Part shown: one piece after another, positions 13,986-18,880 of the stretch
Layout of the letters: each line of letters begins with the position of its first letter
Numbering within the stretch: the stretch's first letter is position 1
Assembly: GCA_017394475.1 (NCBI GenBank)
Contig: JAFPYQ010000309.1
Location: 1 to 18,880, forward strand
Direction of reading: 5' to 3'
Length of the DNA: 18,880 nt
Source: Oscillospiraceae bacterium
Lineage (GTDB): Bacteria > Bacillota > Clostridia > Oscillospirales > Ruminococcaceae
Translations under genes and position numbers: made by a program
Notes under the pieces: model-generated
What the model saw: only the letters and a program-made list of their open reading frames with translations
What the model was told of the DNA's origin: nothing
The model's database searches: none

Positions 13986-14092
13986 ATTCGCAGAAAATGA
14001 CAGGTAAGGGTGCCTGCCTCCGGGATAGAGGCTTCATCCCTTAAGAATAACAGATCATGAAAATAACGGAGAATTCAGGATTATTTGCGAAT
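13986..14092 (+). promoter_or_regulatory. Candidate metal-sensing riboswitch (NiCo/czcD-like) upstream of a cation efflux gene
   Basis: A closing helix ATTCGCA (13986-13992) with TGCGAAT (14086-14092) encloses about 93 bases. Inside, AAGGG (around 14006-14010) can pair with CCCTT (14038-14042). Between these, GCCTC (around 14016-14020) pairs with GAGGC (14028-14032). ACAGG near 14000 can alternatively pair with CCTG. The multi-helix form, the CAGGTAAGGGTGCCTG and GGCTTCATCCC segments and the position before a cation diffusion facilitator recall the NiCo (czcD) riboswitch from memory. The GGGGAGUAG signature of the manganese yybP-ykoY class is absent. No U-run terminator is visible before the gene, so control of translation start or of an unseen terminator is possible. 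Class assignment needs a covariance search. Confidence 0.5.
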
Positions 14093-14120
14093 TGACGGAA
14101 AGAAAAGTCAATGAGCGGAT

Positions 14121-15314
14121 ATGAGATATGTAAAGCAGGAAAGAAGATTGACCGATCTACTGTTAAAAAGATTTGTAAAGGATCATGAGAATACAGCCGA
14201 TCCGAAAGTCCGTGCTGCATACGGGCGGCTGGGCGGCACAGTGGGCATCGTGACCAATATCCTGCTTGCGGTGATAAAGTACATCGCAGGCGTGATATCC
14301 GGCTCGGCAGCTATCATATCGGATTCGGTAAATAATTTTTCGGACAGCATAAACAGCATAGTGACCCTTGCAGGCATGTCTGCTGCGGCAAAGCCCGCTG
14401 ACAGGGAGCATCCCTACGGACATGGAAGGACTGAGTATCTCACCGCCCTGTGCATAGGCATAGCCATAGTTTATGTGGGCATATCACTGCTGGTGTCCTC
14501 GGTGAAAAAGGTGATACATCCGGAGCCGGTCACACCCTCTGCGGCAGTGCTCATAGTGCTCGGTATTTCGATACTTATGAAGCTGTGGCTGTCGCTGTTC
14601 AACAAGAAGCTGGGAAAAATGGCGGATTCTTCCGTTCTGATGGCAAATTCCCAGGACTCACGGAACGATATTTTCGCCACAGGTGCAGCCTTTGCGGGAA
14701 CGGCTTCCGCATACTTCACCACCCTTCCCGTGGATGCGGTGATGGGCGCTGTGGTGTCCCTCTATGTAACATATTCGGGATTCGGTATACTGAGAGATAC
14801 CATAGGCGACCTGCTGGGGCGATCTGCTTCGGATGAGACCATAGGCAGGCTCAAAGAGATCGTGAGCAAAGATGACCGCATTCTGGGCGTCCACGATATC
14901 ATGATACACGATTACGGCCCGGGACATTCCCTTGCATCCTGCCATGTGGAAGCGGACAGCAGGGAATCTCTGGTGGAGATACATGACATTATAGATGATG
15001 CGGAGAATGAGGTGTATGAACAGCTGGGGATACTCCTCACCATACATATCGACCCTGTGGATACAGAGGATGATGACCTCATCCGCTGCCGTGATATGAT
15101 CGCAGGATTTGTCCGTACACTGTGCGAAAATGCTGATATCCACGATGTGCGCATCGTCCATAAGCATACAGAGCCGCTGCTTGAATTTGATGTAATTTTT
15201 CCCTATGGGAAGGAAAAATGCAGCAGCGGATACCGCGAAAAGATAGAAAGCTTTCTTGACTGTAATTTCCCCGATCTCAGATACCGCTTCGAGATCGAGT
15301 ATGATAACAGATGA
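14121..15314 (+). CDS. Cation diffusion facilitator family metal efflux transporter
   Basis: The 397-residue membrane protein belongs to the CDF family, which exports divalent metals in exchange for protons as a dimer. About six hydrophobic segments lie between residues 40 and 240, followed by a cytoplasmic domain with His- and Asp-containing stretches. The metal-site pairs are N71-x3-D75 (NNFSD) in the second helix and D179-x3-D183 (DSRND) in the fifth. The Asn-Asp/Asp-Asp set resembles manganese exporters such as MntE more than the His-Asp sites of zinc exporters. The ATG at 14121 has no good ribosome-binding site. A TTG at 14148, five bases after AGGAAAG, would start at MTDLLLKRF, the usual N-terminus of clostridial CDFs, and may be the true start. 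A promoter and structured leader precede it, and the SLOG gene overlaps its stop. Confidence 0.9.
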   Translation: MRYVKQERRLTDLLLKRFVKDHENTADPKVRAAYGRLGGTVGIVTNILLAVIKYIAGVISGSAAIISDSVNNFSDSINSIVTLAGMSAAAKPADREHPYGHGRTEYLTALCIGIAIVYVGISLLVSSVKKVIHPEPVTPSAAVLIVLGISILMKLWLSLFNKKLGKMADSSVLMANSQDSRNDIFATGAAFAGTASAYFTTLPVDAVMGAVVSLYVTYSGFGILRDTIGDLLGRSASDETIGRLKEIVSKDDRILGVHDIMIHDYGPGHSLASCHVEADSRESLVEIHDIIDDAENEVYEQLGILLTIHIDPVDTEDDDLIRCRDMIAGFVRTLCENADIHDVRIVHKHTEPLLEFDVIFPYGKEKCSSGYREKIESFLDCNFPDLRYRFEIEYDNR

Positions 15315-15847
15315 TGGATATAGAAAAGGCTAAGACCTGCTGTTTCACAGGGCACAGACCCGAAAAGCTCCCCGATAACGGGAATGAGAACTCGGTGGTC
15401 ATAAAGGCACTGAAAAGCCGACTGTTCCTTGAAACAAAGAATGCAGTGGCACAGGGGTATAAATACTTCATTACAGGTATGCAGAGAGGCGTTGACCTGT
15501 GGGCAGGGGAGTGTGTCCTCGACCTTATGGGTGAAAATGATATCCACCTCATAGCGGCGATCCCCTATAAGGATTTCGGAAAGAACTATCAGGCGCAGGA
15601 TAAATGGCTGTTCGGACGGATTACCGACAGCGCGGATAAGATAGTCTATATCTCGGAGAAGTATACAAAGGACTGTTATAAACAGAGAAATCTCTATATG
15701 ATAGAGAATTCTTCTATGCTCATAGCGGTAGTGGATGATTATAACAGCGGTTCCGGACAGACCATAGGTCTTGCAAAGAAAAACGGGCTCATCATAAAAA
15801 ATATCCTGATACACGGGAATGAGAACGACCAGTGTACATTTGTGTGA
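15311..15847 (+). CDS. SLOG/YpsA-like (DUF1273) Rossmann-fold protein
   Basis: This 178-residue protein shows the features of the YpsA/DUF1273 branch of the SLOG superfamily: TGHRPEKL near residue 13, FITGMQRGVDLWA near 55, and RNLYMIENSS followed by SGSGQT near 135-155. SLOG proteins have a nucleotide- or nucleotide-derivative-binding Rossmann fold related to DprA and LOG. YpsA affects cell division in some Firmicutes, and other SLOG proteins work as sensors in conflict systems. The true ligand is unknown. The ATG overlaps the transporter stop by four bases (ATGA), so translation is probably coupled to it. A second ATG follows at once (15314) and could be the start instead. No terminator is apparent after it. 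Confidence 0.8.
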   Translation: MMDIEKAKTCCFTGHRPEKLPDNGNENSVVIKALKSRLFLETKNAVAQGYKYFITGMQRGVDLWAGECVLDLMGENDIHLIAAIPYKDFGKNYQAQDKWLFGRITDSADKIVYISEKYTKDCYKQRNLYMIENSSMLIAVVDDYNSGSGQTIGLAKKNGLIIKNILIHGNENDQCTFV

Positions 15848-15884
15848 TGAGACTAAATCTTGATACTCCGCAGATAAAAACCGG

Positions 15885-16102
15885 CGAGGCAGCACCTACC
15901 TTGCCCATGTAAGTATAAACTTTACGGACAAATAAGAGTTACCGGGTAGCAAAATAAAAGCCCTTTGCAAAAATAATTAACGAGGCAGCTGCGGGCTTAC
16001 CCATGTAAGTACAAAGCTTTACGGACAAATAAGGGTTATCGAGTCGCAAAATAAAAGCTCTTTACAAAATAATAAACGAGGTAGCTGCGGGCTTGCCCGC
16101 GG
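15885..16102. repeat. Tandem direct repeat, 96-base unit, two full copies and part of a third
   Basis: Copy 1 spans 15885-15980, copy 2 spans 15981-16076, and a third copy is cut short at 16077-16102. Each begins CGAGG(C/T)AGC. The two full copies share long blocks such as CCCATGTAAGTA, CTTTACGGACAAATAAG and CAAAATAAAAGC, and I estimate about 85% identity with two compensating single-base gaps. Copy 3 ends in GCGGGCTTGCCCGC, a strong palindrome directly before the promoter of the next operon. The gap from 15848 to 16154 holds no other gene that I can support. The unit is too long and too divergent for a CRISPR repeat. Confidence 0.85.
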
Positions 16103-16103
16103 G

Positions 16104-16132
16104 TTGACAAATCCTATGTAATGTGGTAATAT
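16104..16132 (+). promoter_or_regulatory. Sigma-A-type promoter for the two-gene NTase unit
   Basis: A perfect TTGACA (16104-16109) and TAATAT (16127-16132) are spaced 17 bases apart. The predicted start is at about 16139-16140, only about 15 bases before the first gene's ATG. It abuts the end of the tandem repeat. Confidence 0.85.
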
Positions 16133-16154
16133 TTTATAAGTGATCGAGGCTGAA

Positions 16155-16475
16155 ATGGAAAGACAGAAACCTTATTATTTAGACCAGAACGGCTGGTCAA
16201 GTGAAGATTATTACAGCCTGCACAGATATCTGCACAGGCTTATCCTCAAGCATGAGCAGAGAAGCTCGGAAATAGCTCTTATGAATACATCTCTGATGAG
16301 TGAAAAGACTAAAGTGCTGTTGTATTGTATCATAAAGTATTATGGACTTGAAATGTTGTTCAAACTGCCGAACCTCTCGGATATAGCCGATTGTAAGCCA
16401 TTATCCGAACCTCTTGTACTCGGTACGCATGACCTCAGAGAGCCATTTTATTATGATATGAATGTGGTGTTTTGA
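16155..16475 (+). CDS. Unrecognised 106-residue protein paired with a nucleotidyltransferase-like gene
   Basis: The ATG at 16155 is chosen because GAGG lies five bases upstream. A GTG at 16140 in the same frame would coincide with the predicted transcript start. The product is charged, with many Tyr, His and Leu, and probably mostly helical in its first 75 residues (YYSLHRYLHRLILKHEQ, then KVLLYCIIKYYGLEML). It has no signal peptide, cysteine cluster or known motif, and I do not recognise the family. The next gene begins 15 bases after its stop with its own GGAGG site. A small upstream gene tightly linked to a nucleotidyltransferase-like protein is the usual arrangement for type IV or MNT-like toxin-antitoxin units, so it could be the antitoxin. 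That is context-based inference only. Confidence 0.72.
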   Translation: MERQKPYYLDQNGWSSEDYYSLHRYLHRLILKHEQRSSEIALMNTSLMSEKTKVLLYCIIKYYGLEMLFKLPNLSDIADCKPLSEPLVLGTHDLREPFYYDMNVVF

Positions 16476-16490
16476 GTTCGGAGGTTTGAT

Positions 16491-17045
16491 GTGATAGGAT
16501 TAGAAGCATCGCTTGCAGATTTCAATGCAGCGTTGAGTGCTTTGGATAAAAAACTCGGACATCATGGGCTTTCCATTGAGATAAGGGCTATCGGCGGATA
16601 TGCGATGCTATACAATAAATTGCGTATCGGCGGCTATACAATGGATGTTGATACAGCTACCCGTGATATTTCTCCTGAAGTAATGGAGCTTGTAAGAGAA
16701 GTTGCAGAGGAAAAAAGGCTCGATGAAGACTGGATAAATAATGATTCTTATATACTTCCCGAAGTAGTTGATATAATTGACAAGCTGAAATGGCAGAAAG
16801 ATGACAGCTTTGATAATATTGACCTTTATGTGGCAGACATAGGATCACTTCTTATATTAAAGACCCGTGCGGTAGAATATGGTGGACTGGCTCCGAGAAT
16901 AACCGACCAGTCTGATCTGCTTGATATTCTTTCAAATCTTGATATACACAATATTGATGAATTGAAAGCAAATGACCTTACAAAAGGCTTTGAGAAGAAA
17001 TATCCAAGATGTTTTGAGTTTTTGAAGAAAAAAGTTCAGTGGTAA
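16491..17045 (+). CDS. Nucleotidyltransferase-like protein (DUF6036/AbiEii-like)
   Basis: The start is a GTG at 16491, six bases after CGGAGG. The ATG overlapping it is in another frame and is followed at once by a stop. The 184-residue product has a minimal nucleotidyltransferase signature, GGYAM at 35-39 followed by a D52-x-D54 pair (YTMDVDTAT) 13 residues later. This is the layout of the metal-binding Asp pair in pol-beta-type enzymes such as DUF6036 and AbiEii proteins. A conserved-looking LKTRAVEYG helix lies near residue 125, in line with these families, where such a Lys supports the fold. Members often act as toxins or in phage resistance, and some modify tRNA or proteins. With the small upstream gene it may form a toxin-antitoxin or defence unit. 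I rate the fold likely and the role uncertain. Confidence 0.72.
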   Translation: MIGLEASLADFNAALSALDKKLGHHGLSIEIRAIGGYAMLYNKLRIGGYTMDVDTATRDISPEVMELVREVAEEKRLDEDWINNDSYILPEVVDIIDKLKWQKDDSFDNIDLYVADIGSLLILKTRAVEYGGLAPRITDQSDLLDILSNLDIHNIDELKANDLTKGFEKKYPRCFEFLKKKVQW

Positions 17046-17066
17046 ATATGCAAAAGAGGCGTTAGT

Positions 17067-17339
17067 ATGAAAAAAGCAGTTATAACGGTAATAGGCAAGG
17101 ATGCGGTGGGCATACTTGCGAAGGTGAGCACAATATGTGCTGATGCCAAGGCAAATGTAATAGAAGTGACACAGAGCGTGCTGCAGGATATGTTTGCAAT
17201 GATAATGCTTGTGGATATAGATAAGATAGACATTGAATTTTCCGAGCTGGTGGACAGGCTCACAGCGCTGGGCGATGATCTGGGACTGAAGATCCACACC
17301 ATGCACGAAGATATATTCAATACCATGCACACGATATGA
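17067..17339 (+). CDS. UPF0237 family ACT domain protein
   Basis: This is a 90-residue protein made of a single ACT domain, the small amino-acid-binding fold. It begins with a typical ACT strand and loop ([17 protein letters not shown]), and the rest matches the UPF0237 family in length. ACT domains usually bind amino acids and regulate a partner. The ligand here is unknown. The ribosome-binding site is AGAGGCG. It lies 21 bases after the nucleotidyltransferase-like gene, so read-through from that promoter is possible. The family is regularly found directly before UPF0210, as here, which suggests the two proteins work together. Confidence 0.9.
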   Translation: MKKAVITVIGKDAVGILAKVSTICADAKANVIEVTQSVLQDMFAMIMLVDIDKIDIEFSELVDRLTALGDDLGLKIHTMHEDIFNTMHTI

Positions 17340-17367
17340 TCGCGCTGCTTTGAGGGACAGACCGGCT

Positions 17368-18723
17368 ATGATAAATGTTTACGATATACTTGAGACTATC
17401 CGCATGATAGATGACGAGTGCCTTGATATCCGCACGATAACCATGGGCATATCTCTCCTTGACTGCATGGACAGTGATATAGACAAGGCCTGCGGCAAGG
17501 TCTATGATAAGATAACACGCTGCGCAAAGGATCTTGTGGCAACAGGCGAGCAGATCGAGAAGGAATACGGGATACCCATAATCAATAAAAGACTCTCCGT
17601 TACTCCTATGTCGATGATATCCGCATCCTGCAAGGGCTCTCCCGTAAAATTCGCACAGTGCATGGATAACGCTGCTAAGCAGGTGGGTGTGAACCTCATC
17701 GGCGGCTATTCTGCACTTGTACAGAAGGGCTTTTCCGCAGGTGAGAGAGAGTTCATCGAAACTATCCCCGAGGCTCTTGCTTCTACCGACAGAGTGTGCT
17801 CCTCGGTAAATATAGGCTCTACCCGCACGGGCATCAATATGGATGCTGTAAAGCTCATGGGTCACATCGTCAAGCGCAGTGCAGAGGCAACTGTGGATAA
17901 CAGATGCTTCGGCGCAGCCAAGCTGGTGGTATTCTGCAATGCCGTGGATGATAACCCCTTTATGGCAGGCGCATTCCATGGAGTGGGCGAACCGGACTGC
18001 ATAATAAACGTGGGCGTTTCCGGCCCCGGTGTTGTTCGTTCCGCACTTTCCAAATACCCCGATGCGGATATAAACGAGCTGGCAGATATCATAAAGAAAA
18101 CAGCGTATAAGATAACAAGAGTGGGTCAGCTGGTGGGCGTTACCGCCTCCGAAAGACTGGGAGTGCCCTTTGGCATAGTCGATCTTTCCCTTGCCCCCAC
18201 CCCTGCGGTAGGCGACAGTGTTGCCTATATTTTGGAGGAGATGGGCCTTGAAAAATGCGGTTGCGCGGGAACTACCGCATGCCTTGCGATGCTCAACGAT
18301 GCCGTTAAAAAGGGCGGCGTAATGGCTTGCTCGCGCATCGGCGGACTTTCGGGCGCATTCATTCCCGTTTCGGAGGATGCAGGCATGATAGCTGCCGCAC
18401 AGAGCGGCTCTCTGCTCATCGAAAAGCTCGAGGCCATGACCGCTGTGTGCTCTGTGGGACTTGATATGATAGTCATCCCCGGCGATACTCCCGATGAGGT
18501 CATCTCGGGCATAATCGCGGATGAGGCAGCCATAGGCATGGTGAACAACAAGACTACCGCAGTCAGGGTGATCCCCGCCATAGGCTGCAAGGAAGGCGAC
18601 GAACTGGACTGGGGCGGACTTTTCGGAAAGGGACCTGTAATGCCTGTCAATACCTTCTCCCCCGCAAGGTTCATCAACAGGGGAGGGCAGATACCTGCTC
18701 CGCTGCACAGCCTGAAAAACTAG
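17368..18723 (+). CDS. UPF0210 (PFL-like, DUF711) family protein
   Basis: The start is set at the ATG at 17368, giving 451 residues and the usual family beginning [12 protein letters not shown] frame-extending TTG at 17350 adds six residues that look unlike the family. A GAGGG lies 11 bases before the ATG. The sequence contains the conserved family stretches [14 protein letters not shown] near residue 21 and [14 protein letters not shown] near 150, and Gly-rich segments near 200-260. The fold is related to glycyl-radical-like barrel proteins by annotation only. I see no catalytic Cys/Gly radical motif and do not claim enzyme activity. It follows the ACT gene by 28 bases, the conserved pairing for this family. 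Function remains unknown. Confidence 0.9.
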   Translation: MINVYDILETIRMIDDECLDIRTITMGISLLDCMDSDIDKACGKVYDKITRCAKDLVATGEQIEKEYGIPIINKRLSVTPMSMISASCKGSPVKFAQCMDNAAKQVGVNLIGGYSALVQKGFSAGEREFIETIPEALASTDRVCSSVNIGSTRTGINMDAVKLMGHIVKRSAEATVDNRCFGAAKLVVFCNAVDDNPFMAGAFHGVGEPDCIINVGVSGPGVVRSALSKYPDADINELADIIKKTAYKITRVGQLVGVTASERLGVPFGIVDLSLAPTPAVGDSVAYILEEMGLEKCGCAGTTACLAMLNDAVKKGGVMACSRIGGLSGAFIPVSEDAGMIAAAQSGSLLIEKLEAMTAVCSVGLDMIVIPGDTPDEVISGIIADEAAIGMVNNKTTAVRVIPAIGCKEGDELDWGGLFGKGPVMPVNTFSPARFINRGGQIPAPLHSLKN

Positions 18724-18734
18724 TGGTCGGTGAT

Positions 18735-18821
18735 CAGTGGTCGGTTTACAAGCCGTTTTATAGTATACAGCATCACTTTATGGGATATAAACCGGACAGA
18801 TATGTCTTTACCTGACCACTG
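18735..18821. repeat. Nested inverted repeat in the UPF0210 downstream gap
   Basis: The outer arms CAGTGGTC (18735-18742) and GACCACTG (18814-18821) enclose inner arms GGTTTA (18743-18748) and TAAACC (18788-18793). On the 3' side a small hairpin, GACAGATATGTC, bulges out, so the whole can fold as a three-way junction. A direct copy of the outer arm, AGTGGTCGG, also occurs at 18722-18730. There is no T run, so it is not a standard terminator. It could be a small mobile-element remnant or a leader structure for the next gene. Confidence 0.6.
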
Positions 18822-18840
18822 TCAACTTTAGAGGTATAAT

Positions 18841-18880
18841 ATGGACGATATAATCTCAACTATCCTCGATATGGACAAGA
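18841..18880 (+). CDS. Start of an unidentified gene (3' partial)
   Basis: An ATG at 18841 with GAGG six bases upstream opens a frame that runs to the window edge (MDDIISTILDMDK). Only 13 residues are visible, too few to identify. It lies after the nested inverted repeat and is probably the first gene of a new unit. Confidence 0.55.
   Translation, partial: MDDIISTILDMDK

Noticed and set aside
13986..14092. yybP-ykoY manganese riboswitch
   Set aside because: The class signature GGGGAGUAG is missing and the helix layout does not fit, although the transporter's metal-site residues look manganese-like.
15885..16102. CRISPR array
   Set aside because: Units are 96 bases long, adjacent without spacers, and only about 85% identical, and no cas gene is present.
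17317..18708. 463-codon open frame on the - strand opposite UPF0210
   Set aside because: The + strand encodes a full-length conserved family protein. The antisense frame has no recognisable domain or start signal.

Overview
The window looks like a chromosomal segment of an anaerobic, low-to-mid GC Gram-positive of class Clostridia, most likely a Ruminococcus-type succinate-forming gut or rumen fibre degrader. This is inferred from strong GGAGG ribosome-binding sites, the protein families present, type IV pilin-like genes and the fermentative gene set. I could not run a search, so the genus is a judgement. All genes called lie on the + strand.

Layout. (1) 1-2053: the end of a surface or pilus-type gene and two prepilin-like genes, closed by a strong terminator. 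(2) 2054-2574: a 521-base control region with palindromes, a promoter and a GC-rich structured leader. (3) 2575-13783: eleven tightly packed genes ending at a terminator. In order these are NAD malate dehydrogenase, class II fumarase, HdrB, HdrC, HdrA, FlxD (MvhD-like), FlxC, FlxB, FlxA, a soluble FrdB-like iron-sulfur protein and an FrdA-like flavoprotein. (4) 13784-15847: a promoter, a structured leader resembling a metal riboswitch (probably NiCo/czcD type), a cation diffusion facilitator and a SLOG/YpsA-like gene overlapping it by 4 bases. (5) 15848-17045: a 96-base tandem repeat, then a promoter and a two-gene unit encoding an unrecognised 106-residue protein and a nucleotidyltransferase-like protein, which may be a toxin-antitoxin or defence pair. 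(6) 17067-18723: the UPF0237 (ACT domain) and UPF0210 pair. (7) 18724-18880: a nested inverted repeat and the start of an unidentified gene.

The main result is region 3. It encodes the reductive branch from oxaloacetate to succinate (oxaloacetate -> malate -> fumarate -> succinate) in one apparent transcription unit, together with a complete HdrABC-FlxABCD set. HdrA-type complexes bifurcate electrons at a flavin, and FlxABCD is a known NADH-oxidising module. No membrane anchor for the fumarate reductase is present, the FrdB-like protein carries cubane-cluster motifs rather than the usual quinone-facing 3Fe-4S pattern, and FrdA lacks the flavinylation histidine. My inference is a soluble, NADH-dependent fumarate reductase in which exergonic fumarate reduction drives reduction of ferredoxin by NADH (2 NADH + fumarate + oxidised ferredoxin -> 2 NAD+ + succinate + reduced ferredoxin). 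This would let a fermenter without a quinone chain conserve energy from succinate formation. Gene content and order are seen directly. The coupling is a hypothesis.
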